This document shows positions 6,490 through 13,317 of a stretch of DNA of 20,798 bases, one piece after another. The DNA is from an uncultured Dehalococcoidia bacterium (GTDB lineage: Bacteria > Chloroflexota > Dehalococcoidia > Lucifugimonadales > GCA-2712585), in assembly GCA_913052045.1 (NCBI GenBank), contig CAJXDJ010000003.1:1-20798 (forward strand). Direction: 5' to 3'. Every line of letters starts with the position of its first letter. Position 1 is the first letter of the stretch. A program made the position numbers and the translations under genes. The notes under the pieces were generated by a model. That model was not told where the DNA came from and searched no databases. It saw only the letters and a program-made list of their open reading frames with translations.

Positions 6490-6785
6490 TGTTCTGCTCA
6501 CATAACAGTAATCGTTTTACCTTTAATATATTTGCCCATGGTTTTTAATGTAAGAGCCATCATGTTTTCTTTGTTTGCTTCAAGCAACTAAACTCACATG
6601 AATTATCAGGCTGGGCAATATCCAAAAAGTTAAAATGCTTCCTGCAAATCCAACATGCCTGCCTTTTTTACTAGATATACCCTAGTTTTCATTAAAACCT
6701 CGATCAAAATCCATAGATCCCACACAAACCCCAGGAATATCATGTACACGGTATCAACAGGATATCAAAACTTAGGGAGTTGATT

Positions 6786-7451
6786 ATGGGTACTATTTCT
6801 ATGAAAAAACTCGGTGGACTATCACTAATAGTCGGTCCAGTCATTGCACTGGTTTGCTACTTCCTGCAGCCTGGTGGAATGCTTATTGATGCAGCTGATC
6901 CGGCGGACGCTGCGGCTTCTTTAGGAGCTGTGTGGGCGAATACCGAACTAGCCCACATCACTGGATTGGTAATACCACTAGGGCTAATAATGCTCTTTTT
7001 CGGAATAATGAGCCTTCAAGAAACGTTCCATGGTGGAAATGGTCAGTCGATTACAAGATACTCCGTTATCCTGGGCTTCATAGCCACGATAGCTTGGGTG
7101 TTAAGTTCAGCAGTAGGACACGTAATAGCTGGTATAGACCCTACCCAGGCTACCCAGGTGGCAACAGCCGGACCGCTTTACGCCCTTCAGCTCGGCATGA
7201 GCAATATGGGAGCGGCAGTGTTTTCCTTGGCCGTTTTAACACTTAGCTTAGGAATTTCAACTAGAGAAGGCGCCAACAAAATGATGGCCATGGCTATCGC
7301 AGCAGTCTCAGTTGTTTTACTCGTGACTGCACTCATAGGAGCTATGGATTCCAGTCAATTAGAAACAATGAACATGATAGGCGGAATATGCTTCATAGTT
7401 TACACACTATGGTTCATCACCCTCGGCCTTGAAATGTCAAAAAACGAATAG
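6786..7451 (+). CDS. Six-helix membrane protein of unknown function
   Basis: A protein of 221 residues with about six hydrophobic segments (around residues 10-30, 53-76, 90-114, 131-153, 165-185 and 193-215) and short loops. I do not recognise the family; general layout resembles small DUF4386-type membrane proteins, but no diagnostic motif was seen. ATG 6786 is chosen over an upstream TTG (6780) because AGGGAG at 6774-6779 is correctly spaced for the ATG. It is a single gene ending in a strong hairpin. The 6506-6779 gap before it, after the tRNA repeat, shows no other gene. Confidence 0.85.
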   Translation: MGTISMKKLGGLSLIVGPVIALVCYFLQPGGMLIDAADPADAAASLGAVWANTELAHITGLVIPLGLIMLFFGIMSLQETFHGGNGQSITRYSVILGFIATIAWVLSSAVGHVIAGIDPTQATQVATAGPLYALQLGMSNMGAAVFSLAVLTLSLGISTREGANKMMAMAIAAVSVVLLVTALIGAMDSSQLETMNMIGGICFIVYTLWFITLGLEMSKNE

Positions 7452-7478
7452 AGATAACGGTTTAACTGTAGGTAAATC

Positions 7479-7513
7479 GAAATGGCCCACGACGATAAGT
7501 CGTGGGCCATTTC
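7479..7513. terminator. Perfect 15-bp hairpin after the membrane protein gene
   Basis: GAAATGGCCCACGAC (7479-7493) and its exact complement (7499-7513) flank the loop GATAA. The hairpin starts 28 bases after the stop codon. The flanking A- and T-rich edges are compatible with termination in either direction, although no long T-run follows. Confidence 0.7.
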
Positions 7514-7644
7514 ATTAATAAACGCAACCTGGACGTATTGATAACTTGAAACTGATGCGTTTCTAGCATATATTCAAATACCAACACCATATTACTAAGA
7601 TCGACCACGTTTCATTAATTTACAGTAAATCGAGAGGAGCCATT

Positions 7645-7830
7645 ATGTCTTGCCCTGTATGCGGAGAACAGCATCAGAGTCGCCCCATCAAATGCCTCCA
7701 GCAGGCCACTCTTGATCACGTGGGTCAGTGTGGAATAACAACGAGTCACAGTGCTGACTGCCTACTAAAGGCTTTGACTTCCTATGTCGATGAAAATCCC
7801 CAATGGAAGAAAGGAATTAAAGGCAATTAG
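7645..7830 (+). CDS. Small Cys-containing hypothetical protein
   Basis: A 61-residue protein starting MSCPVCGEQH, with further Cys at 17, 29 and 39 and several His. The CPVC knuckle could bind zinc together with later Cys/His, but no named family is recognised. GAGAGGAG (7632-7639) is a strong ribosome binding site 5 bases before the ATG, which supports it being real despite its size. A second small Cys-rich gene follows 157 bases downstream on the same strand. Confidence 0.7.
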   Translation: MSCPVCGEQHQSRPIKCLQQATLDHVGQCGITTSHSADCLLKALTSYVDENPQWKKGIKGN

Positions 7831-7987
7831 GAAAAATCCACACCATCACCATCTAACCACCCCTACTACCATCAGAGGGGAATCTAACCAAACCACTATC
7901 TACAGTGTATACTGATCCAGGCTCTTAGTTTGTTAAACAGAACTAAAGGTACGATCCCTATACAACACCATAGGAGACAATAGACAT

Positions 7988-8179
7988 ATGGAGAAATATA
8001 GCTGTTCGGATTGTGGCATGGAAGTAACTAACTTAACATGTGGCTGTGGAACAATGTTAGAGCATAAAGTCCTGACTAAGGCCGACGGTAGTACAGTCGG
8101 GGTATCCGAATGTCCTAAGGGCTGTGGTAAGATAAAATCTCCCGTCTGTTGCAGCCACGACATGGTCGCCAATCACTAA
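7988..8179 (+). CDS. Small double zinc-ribbon-like protein
   Basis: A 63-residue protein with two Cys clusters: C6-x2-C9 with C18-x-C20 in the N-terminal half, and C42-x3-C46 with C54-C55 in the C-terminal half, separated by HKVLTKADGSTVGVSE. Each cluster could hold one zinc. The compact, repeated ligand spacing argues for a real folded mini-protein. The motif CPKGCGKIKSPVCCSHDM is distinctive. A GGAG (7973-7976) lies 11 bases before the ATG. Role unknown; DNA, RNA or protein binding are all possible. Confidence 0.75.
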   Translation: MEKYSCSDCGMEVTNLTCGCGTMLEHKVLTKADGSTVGVSECPKGCGKIKSPVCCSHDMVANH

Positions 8180-8373
8180 AAATAACATCAACACCAGGGT
8201 CACTTACATGTTTCTTCGCACTCTAGTTATTGCCACAGCATATTCTTGACTTTAAAATCACGACGGTGTTGACAATTTAACCCTCTATGGTAAGAGCAAC
8301 TATGTTATTTAATCGAATGTTTCGCTTCTTAGCTTTTGATGGAATTAATCTATGAACAAAAAAGATATTTAAA

Positions 8374-9288
8374 TTGAGCTACGAAAGGTTTTTTCATATA
8401 TTTGACACACCCGAAGAATCTGCCAAATATCTTATAGTGGCTTTTCGGGGATGGCCTGACGCCAATGAGGCGGCGACTGAATCCATCAGTTACCTCATCG
8501 ACCAGCTCCCCACAAAAAAGGTCGCTGATATAGATCCTGAAGATTTTTTTGATTTCAGTCATTATCGACCTATTACGACTTTCGTCAACAAAGAACCACA
8601 CCTTTGTTGGCCACGAAATGAATTATTTTTTAAAAAATCCGACAATATTTCACCAGCTCTTCTACTTCTCCTTGGCACAGAGCCAAGTCTCAAATGGCGG
8701 ACCTTCACGGAAGCAATTGTATGGATGGCAAAGGAATACAATGTTGATTCAATAATTCATATCGGTTCATTGATGGATGCCGTACCACACACGAGGCCTC
8801 TACGGTTCACTGGTATAACAACCGACAAAAACCTAATGACGAAATTTTCCAATTTGAACATTCTCTCGTCTAACTACCATGGCCCAACAGGTATTCCATC
8901 AGTACTTAGGGAAACGGTTAGCACACATAATCTACAATATTCTAGCTTTTGGGCACATAGTCCTCACTATCTCCAAGTGCCACCCAATTACTTCATCACA
9001 TACAAACTTGTTCAAACCATTTCACAAGTATTGGACCTAAACCTTTCTTTGGAAAACTTAAAAAACGCAGCTCTTAATTTCGAACTAATCATACAAAAAG
9101 CTGTGGAAACTGATAACCAATTAATTTCGTTAGTAAAAAGGCTCGAAGATAATTATGACCTTACGGAAGAAGTGGACACAGGGTTGCCCAAAGGAGAAGA
9201 AGTGGACACAGGGATGCCCAAAGGATCAGATGTAGTTAAAGACCTTGAGTTGTTCTTGAAAGACTTGAGAGATAAAGGACGCGCCTAG
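8374..9288 (+). CDS. PAC2-family protein
   Basis: A 304-residue member of the PAC2 family, known from archaeal/eukaryotic proteasome-assembly chaperones and from uncharacterised actinobacterial and chloroflexal proteins. Recognisable blocks in order are LIVAFRGWPDANEAA, DIDPEDFFDFSHYRP, CWPRNELFF, LLLLGTEPSLKWRTF, IHIGSLMDAVPHTRP, NYHGPTGIPSVL and SFWAHSPHYLQVPPN. A TTG at 8374 is the only start possible after the in-frame stop at 8353-8355; there is no ribosome binding site. TTGACA at 8269-8274 might be a distant -35 element, with a poor -10. The acidic tail carries two 10-residue repeats. Biochemical role in bacteria is not established. Confidence 0.9.
   Translation: MSYERFFHIFDTPEESAKYLIVAFRGWPDANEAATESISYLIDQLPTKKVADIDPEDFFDFSHYRPITTFVNKEPHLCWPRNELFFKKSDNISPALLLLLGTEPSLKWRTFTEAIVWMAKEYNVDSIIHIGSLMDAVPHTRPLRFTGITTDKNLMTKFSNLNILSSNYHGPTGIPSVLRETVSTHNLQYSSFWAHSPHYLQVPPNYFITYKLVQTISQVLDLNLSLENLKNAALNFELIIQKAVETDNQLISLVKRLEDNYDLTEEVDTGLPKGEEVDTGMPKGSDVVKDLELFLKDLRDKGRA
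9166..9225 (+). repeat. 30-bp tandem duplication in the PAC2 gene tail
   Basis: Two adjacent 30-base units (9166-9195, 9196-9225) differ at one base. They encode EEVDTGLPKG and EEVDTGMPKG in frame. The duplication looks recent and lies in a linker-like tail outside the conserved domain. Confidence 0.93.
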
Positions 9289-9326
9289 GGCAACACAAGA
9301 GGCATCAGACGGAAATCTATCTCGCC

Positions 9327-9356
9327 TTGACACCGTAAACTGTGGATAAGTACACT
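9327..9356 (+). promoter_or_regulatory. Likely promoter of the MaoC-MaoC-SDR operon
   Basis: A perfect TTGACA (9327-9332) is followed after 18 bases by TACACT (9351-9356, 4/6 to the -10 consensus). Transcription from about 9363 would give a leader of roughly 50 bases before the first gene. Confidence 0.6.
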
Positions 9357-9411
9357 TCTTACGACCAGGACAGAACTGCCCTGGCCCAGGAGTTAACCCA
9401 TAGACTTCCAG

Positions 9412-9843
9412 TTGTTGCAGGAAAAATATGTTGGATTTGAAAGCCCCCCTCTGATCATGGAGGTAGAACGTGGGCATATCAAGGCATTTGCCGAAGCAAT
9501 AGAAGACCCCAATCCCCTTTGGAACGATGAAAACGTCGCACGCCAGAAGTTATCGACTGGAATGATGGCTCCTCCTACATTCCTTAGATTTATTAGGACA
9601 GAACGATTACAGGAGTTACCCGAAGATTTTCCATACAATCGCTCTCTTGATGGAGGAAGTCAATGGGAATACTTTGAGTCAGTCAAACCCGGGGATAGAA
9701 TAAAGGCGGTAACCACAGTCACAGATCTTTACAAGAAATCAGGCAAGCTAGGAGAAATGATTTTCGTCTTAACCACAACAACTTACACCAACCAATTCAA
9801 TAAGCTCGTAGCCACACAAACCAATACATCTATTAGGTACTAA
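9412..9843 (+). CDS. MaoC-type hotdog dehydratase, N-terminal (HadA/FAS1-like) subfamily
   Basis: A 143-residue hotdog-fold protein of the MaoC_dehydrat_N type. Its signature is VERGHIKAFAEAIEDPNPLW near the N-terminus, then MMAPPTFLRF and the strand RSLDGGSQWEYFESVKPGD. Proteins of this kind usually pair with a second MaoC protein, giving a heterodimeric (3R)-hydroxyacyl-CoA/ACP dehydratase in which this subunit is structural; the partner is the next gene, two bases away. The start is TTG (9412, or 9415); an AGGAG lies 19 bases upstream, rather far. Confidence 0.85.
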   Translation: MLQEKYVGFESPPLIMEVERGHIKAFAEAIEDPNPLWNDENVARQKLSTGMMAPPTFLRFIRTERLQELPEDFPYNRSLDGGSQWEYFESVKPGDRIKAVTTVTDLYKKSGKLGEMIFVLTTTTYTNQFNKLVATQTNTSIRY

Positions 9844-9845
9844 TA

Positions 9846-10283
9846 ATGCATCAAACACTTTATTGGGAAGATGTCACCGTGGGAACGGAAATACCTCCGT
9901 TGGTAAAAAATCCCTCAAATCGACAGTTAGTCCGATATGCAGGGGTATCAGGGGATTTTTATGAGATTCATTATGACAAGGACTTCGCCATATCCACAGG
10001 ACTGAACGGAATTATTATTCACGGTGCATTAAAACAGGCCTTCTTGGGTCAACTAATAACCGATTGGATAGGTCCAACTGGAACATTGAAAAAATTGAGT
10101 GCGCAATACAGAGGCATGGATGAACCAGGGAGTCCTCTTATTTGCAAGGGGAAAGTTGTTAAAACTTATGTCCATAACCATCTACATTTTGTGGACTGTG
10201 AAATATGGATAGAAAACTCTAAGGGACAGCAATTTACACCTGGTAGTGCCACTGTCCTCTTACCAATAAAACCTAGGGATTAA
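9846..10283 (+). CDS. MaoC-type dehydratase, catalytic subunit
   Basis: A 145-residue hotdog protein carrying the hydratase motif YAGVSGDFYEIHYD with the catalytic pair D37 and H42, followed by GLNGIIIHGALKQAF on the central helix. It should hydrate/dehydrate a 2-enoyl/3-hydroxyacyl thioester together with the upstream protein. The ATG follows the previous stop by two bases, so the two are translationally coupled. An SDR follows directly. The pair plus SDR suggests a two-step module on an acyl thioester, in fatty-acid or aromatic/steroid side-chain metabolism; the substrate is not readable. Confidence 0.9.
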   Translation: MHQTLYWEDVTVGTEIPPLVKNPSNRQLVRYAGVSGDFYEIHYDKDFAISTGLNGIIIHGALKQAFLGQLITDWIGPTGTLKKLSAQYRGMDEPGSPLICKGKVVKTYVHNHLHFVDCEIWIENSKGQQFTPGSATVLLPIKPRD

Positions 10284-10299
10284 ACGGAAAGGAGTGGAA

Positions 10300-11214
10300 T
10301 TGTCTGGACAATTAGAAAACAAAGTAGCGGTGGTAACTGGAGGAGGTAGGGGAATTGGAAGAGGTGTAGCACTATTCCTAGCCCGAGAAGGAGCAAAACT
10401 TGTCGTTGCAGATCCAGGGTCTGATCTCGACGGATCCGGTAGTTCCAATTCCGTAGCAGACTCTGTAGTGAAGGAAATACACGAACAGGGCGGTGAGGCC
10501 GTCGCCTCCTATGAGTCCGTCGTGACCATGTCTGGCGGTGAGGCAATCATAAACAAAGCCGTAGATACTTTTGGGAAGCTAGATATCGTTGTCACATGTG
10601 CCGGAGTTTTGCGAGACCGTATGATTTTTAATATGACTGAAGAGGAATGGGACTCGGTAATAGCGGTACACTTAAAGGGTACTTTCACCATTGTTAAACA
10701 TGCAGCCATGCTTTTCCGCCAACAACGTTCTGGAAGAATAATTACCTTCAGTTCTACCTCAGGCTTAATAGGGAACACCGGCCAAGCTAACTACGGGGCA
10801 GCAAAGGACGGTGTAGCAGGATTCACACGGGTTGTAGCTAGAGATCTGGGCCGCTACGGGATAACTTGCAATTCTATAGCACCTAGTGCAAACACCAGAA
10901 TGATCGCAGCAATACCGGAAAGCTCAAAACAAGCCAAAGCTGGCGCTGGCATTGCAAGCTCCGGCGGAGGGGATCTCCGTGGAGATGCTGACGATATAGC
11001 ACCCTTCACCACATGGTTAGCATCAGACCAGGCTCATCACGTAAATGGTCACGTTTTTTATGTTACAGCAGGACTAGTCAGCCAACTAAACGATCCCGAG
11101 CCAATACGAACAATCCGTAAAGAAGGCCGTTGGACACTAGATGAATTAATAAAGGTATTCCCTATAACTCTTGGTGTAGATTTATACAATCCTGCCCCCA
11201 CGGTGACCCAATAA
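10300..11214 (+). CDS. Short-chain dehydrogenase/reductase, 3-hydroxyacyl-CoA dehydrogenase-like
   Basis: A classical SDR of 304 residues. The cofactor motif TGGGRGIG is at 13-20; VTCAGVL takes the place of the usual NNAG; the catalytic Ser lies in ITFSSTSG and Tyr/Lys in ANYGAAKDG. The C-terminal extension PEPIRTIRKEGRWTLDELIK is typical of SDRs linked to multifunctional beta-oxidation enzymes and MaoC partners. TTG 10300 is preferred over GTG 10294, because AAAGGAG (10288-10294) overlaps the GTG but is well spaced for the TTG. It lies 16 bases downstream of the MaoC gene and ends the operon. It probably interconverts 3-hydroxyacyl and 3-ketoacyl thioesters. Confidence 0.92.
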   Translation: MSGQLENKVAVVTGGGRGIGRGVALFLAREGAKLVVADPGSDLDGSGSSNSVADSVVKEIHEQGGEAVASYESVVTMSGGEAIINKAVDTFGKLDIVVTCAGVLRDRMIFNMTEEEWDSVIAVHLKGTFTIVKHAAMLFRQQRSGRIITFSSTSGLIGNTGQANYGAAKDGVAGFTRVVARDLGRYGITCNSIAPSANTRMIAAIPESSKQAKAGAGIASSGGGDLRGDADDIAPFTTWLASDQAHHVNGHVFYVTAGLVSQLNDPEPIRTIRKEGRWTLDELIKVFPITLGVDLYNPAPTVTQ

Positions 11215-11235
11215 CTATACGATGGTAAATCTTTA

Positions 11236-11817
11236 TTAGGTAATGGATGATGTATAATTAGGACCAGAGAGATCGGACCTTAACCTCAGCTTTTCGTCTC
11301 GTTTCTCTTCCCAGAGATTCCTCGTCATATCCATCAAATAAAAGTCAAACCCGGAACGCCGGACTGTTTTTACGATGTTCATACCAACTTTCTCGAAACA
11401 ACAGCGGGCTCGTTCGTTCCATTCTAGCGTGTGAAGATAAAGCCTCTTTAGAGAACTACTAGAAAAGATATGATCTATAAGAGTCACCATTACATCAAAG
11501 CCGTAACCTTGGCCCCAGTAATCTCTGTTACCAATCATAATACCTATCTCGGCTTCTTTATTGACGGTATCTATGTCGTAATACATACAATTCCCGATGT
11601 ACAAGCCTTCAAGGGTATCAATAGACATACGTTTAGACCACGGGGTAGGATAGTTGAACTGGCTATTAAATATCTTGCAAAACTCATCGAATCCCATCGT
11701 GATAGGTGGTGCAGCATCTAATTCGGATAATTCTACATCAACACGCCAGTCGTATTCATTCCAGGCATCCTCGATACGCTTATCTCTAATTATTACCTTG
11801 GCACCCTTAATTTCCAT
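11236..11817 (-). CDS. GNAT-family N-acetyltransferase (RimJ/RimL-like)
   Basis: A 193-residue acetyltransferase. EIGIMIGNRDYWGQGYGFDVM holds the acetyl-CoA pyrophosphate-binding loop (Q/RxxGxG/A form: WGQGYGF), followed by LKRLYLHTLEWNERARCCFEKVGM, the usual RimJ-like C-terminal block. Acceptor unknown; such proteins acetylate protein N-termini, antibiotics or small amines. It starts one base after the Nudix stop codon, so translation is coupled. The basic C-terminal tail is not conserved in the family as far as I can tell. Confidence 0.88.
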   Translation of the reverse strand: MEIKGAKVIIRDKRIEDAWNEYDWRVDVELSELDAAPPITMGFDEFCKIFNSQFNYPTPWSKRMSIDTLEGLYIGNCMYYDIDTVNKEAEIGIMIGNRDYWGQGYGFDVMVTLIDHIFSSSSLKRLYLHTLEWNERARCCFEKVGMNIVKTVRRSGFDFYLMDMTRNLWEEKRDEKLRLRSDLSGPNYTSSIT

Positions 11818-11818
11818 G

Positions 11819-12283
11819 CTACACTTTTAGGTACCCTTCCTCTATAAACTCCAAAGCCTTAACTAAGATCTCCATTTCATTCTCGAAGGTTAATCTTCGC
11901 ACAGCCTCTTCAGCAGAGAACCAAACGACATCATCAAATTCCACATCGTGATTGGCCGTAGATCCACCTAGTACATTCATCAAAAAAAAGTGAACTGTCT
12001 TATTATATTTGACACGGTCTATTGAGCTAACGAACCAATAGTTCACACTTCCCAAAGGTCGTTCTATTTCTACATTTAGACCAGTTTCCTCTTTCGCCTC
12101 TCTGAGAGCAGTTTCAATGATCGTCTCGCCTGAATCTGGCCTACCCTTGGGAAGACTCCATCGAGAAGGCTCCCTCCTACCACAAAGGACTATATCAGGG
12201 CCCATAAGTCCGTTACGTCGGTAAACTACGCCTCCTGCTGAGATCACTCTTTTTGACGGGATTCCGGATCTTTTTTGGACCAT
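11819..12283 (-). CDS. Nudix hydrolase
   Basis: A 154-residue Nudix protein with a complete Nudix box: G-x5-E-x7-REAKEETGL within [20 protein letters not shown], which binds the divalent metal and cleaves nucleoside diphosphate-linked substrates. The preceding SRWSLPKG is standard. MutT-like or diadenosine-polyphosphate-type activity is possible, but the substrate is not readable. GAGG lies 4 bases before ATG 12283, and a good promoter sits upstream. First gene of a two-gene operon with the GNAT gene. Confidence 0.92.
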   Translation of the reverse strand: MVQKRSGIPSKRVISAGGVVYRRNGLMGPDIVLCGRREPSRWSLPKGRPDSGETIIETALREAKEETGLNVEIERPLGSVNYWFVSSIDRVKYNKTVHFFLMNVLGGSTANHDVEFDDVVWFSAEEAVRRLTFENEMEILVKALEFIEEGYLKV

Positions 12284-12315
12284 AAAACCTCATTCCCAAT
12301 CAGTTTGATCTGGTA

Positions 12316-12345
12316 ATTTTAAGAAGCCATATAACTTCCCGTCAA
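12316..12345 (-). promoter_or_regulatory. Likely promoter of the Nudix-GNAT operon
   Basis: On the minus strand, TTGACG (12345-12340) and TAAAAT (12321-12316) are 18 bases apart, each matching the consensus at 5/6. Predicted start near 12309 gives a leader of about 25 bases with the ribosome binding site. TATACT at 12382-12387 on the plus strand may serve the divergent hydrolase gene. Confidence 0.6.
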
Positions 12346-12411
12346 GGTTAATCATTAGCATCTACGAACTATATTAATTATTATACTCCCATGCAAAAAT
12401 GGAGACCTGAT

Positions 12412-13317
12412 ATGTTCGTTGGATCGAATTGCCGAGAGTCCACCCTTTTTCGAGCAGCTAATGAGCTCAACGTTCCATTTTCCAAAAATATTTATCCCAA
12501 ATCATCTTTCACATACTGTGGTAACAGTCGCTTCCACTACCTCGAATGGGGCGATCGGCAAAACCAACCCATAGTTCTCCTTCACGGACTCGGACAGCAG
12601 TCTCACAGCTGGGATTTAGTATCCCTATCGCTATCCAATCAATACAGGGTTATCGCTCTGGACGCTAGGGGCCATGGTGACACCGATTGGCCAAAAGATT
12701 CAGACTATTCCCCGCAATCTCATGTAAGAGATCTAGTTTGCCTAGTTAATCATCTTAGTCTAAAGGATTTGATTATAGTTGGTCACTCTATGGGTGGGAA
12801 AACAGCCTATATATACGCTTCGCAACACCCCCATACCACCAAGGGACTAGTTATAGTCGATACGGGACCCGAATCGGATACAGAGGGGCTACGTAGAATT
12901 AGCCATTTCATCTCACAACCTGATGAGTTTAGTTCATTTGAGGAATTTGCTAAACATGTCCAATCGTATACAGGACGCCCTCTTCATATGGTCAAAGGTT
13001 CATTAAAGCATTCCGTACGCCAGACCCTGACCGGAACATGGACTTGGAAGTACGATAAGGCCATAAGAATCCCAAGTTTTTATTCCAAGGACTGGTCAAG
13101 TTGCCAACTTTGGAAAGCTCTGTTACAAATCACATGTCCCACACTAGTAATACGCGCAGAGAACAGTGATATTTTCCCAAATACAACCTATCAAAAAATG
13201 ATAAGTTCCATGCGCGCTGCTACGGGAAAACTAGTAAAGAACGCTGGCCACCTCGTACAAGGTGACAATCCATCGGGTTTCTTGCAAGCACTACGACCAT
13301 TTATCGATAGCCTCTAG
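12412..13317 (+). CDS. Alpha/beta hydrolase
   Basis: A 301-residue alpha/beta-hydrolase fold protein. The oxyanion region IVLLHGLGQQSHSW and DARGHGDTDWP precede the nucleophile elbow VGHSMGG, with the acid in LVIRAENSDIFP and the histidine in VKNAGHLVQGDNP, so the catalytic triad is complete. Esterase, C-C hydrolase or haloperoxidase-like activity are possible. ATG 12412 is chosen because GGAGA (12401-12405) is correctly spaced; an in-frame ATG at 12391 would add seven residues but has no ribosome binding site. It converges with the ABC-F gene, which ends one base away with no visible terminator between. Confidence 0.9.
   Translation: MFVGSNCRESTLFRAANELNVPFSKNIYPKSSFTYCGNSRFHYLEWGDRQNQPIVLLHGLGQQSHSWDLVSLSLSNQYRVIALDARGHGDTDWPKDSDYSPQSHVRDLVCLVNHLSLKDLIIVGHSMGGKTAYIYASQHPHTTKGLVIVDTGPESDTEGLRRISHFISQPDEFSSFEEFAKHVQSYTGRPLHMVKGSLKHSVRQTLTGTWTWKYDKAIRIPSFYSKDWSSCQLWKALLQITCPTLVIRAENSDIFPNTTYQKMISSMRAATGKLVKNAGHLVQGDNPSGFLQALRPFIDSL

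Larger units (their letters stand above)
6075..6505 (+). pseudogene. Proline-repeat gene with DUF4177-like C-terminal half in another frame; tail fused to tRNA repeat
   Basis: An AGGGGA ribosome binding site (6061-6066) precedes ATG 6075. The first frame encodes seven hexapeptide units of the form xPYxPP and ends at 6317 with an uninformative tail. The frame shifted by -1 (open from the last repeats) reads YEYAVDSSW, then ENEINQRASEGWQLM, then FFAKRTKILYIYER. This resembles the small DUF4177 domain, which starts with a YEYKV strand, has a NELGxEGWELV-like core and ends in an FER strand. A join near 6250 would give one protein of about 140 residues: Pro-rich linker plus domain. After IYER the frame runs into the tRNA-derived repeat ([11 protein letters not shown]) and stops at 6505. 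Cause of the frame change (mutation, sequencing error, programmed shift) cannot be told. Function unknown. Confidence 0.55.

Noticed and set aside
8269..8296. TTGACA with TAAGAG as a promoter for the PAC2 gene
   Set aside because: The -35 box is perfect, but the -10 candidate matches at only 3/6 and the leader would be long; not strong enough for a feature.
9366..9385. CCAGG...CCTGG inverted repeat before the MaoC operon
   Set aside because: Only a 5-bp stem with a 10-base loop, not followed by a T-run; too weak to call an operator or terminator.
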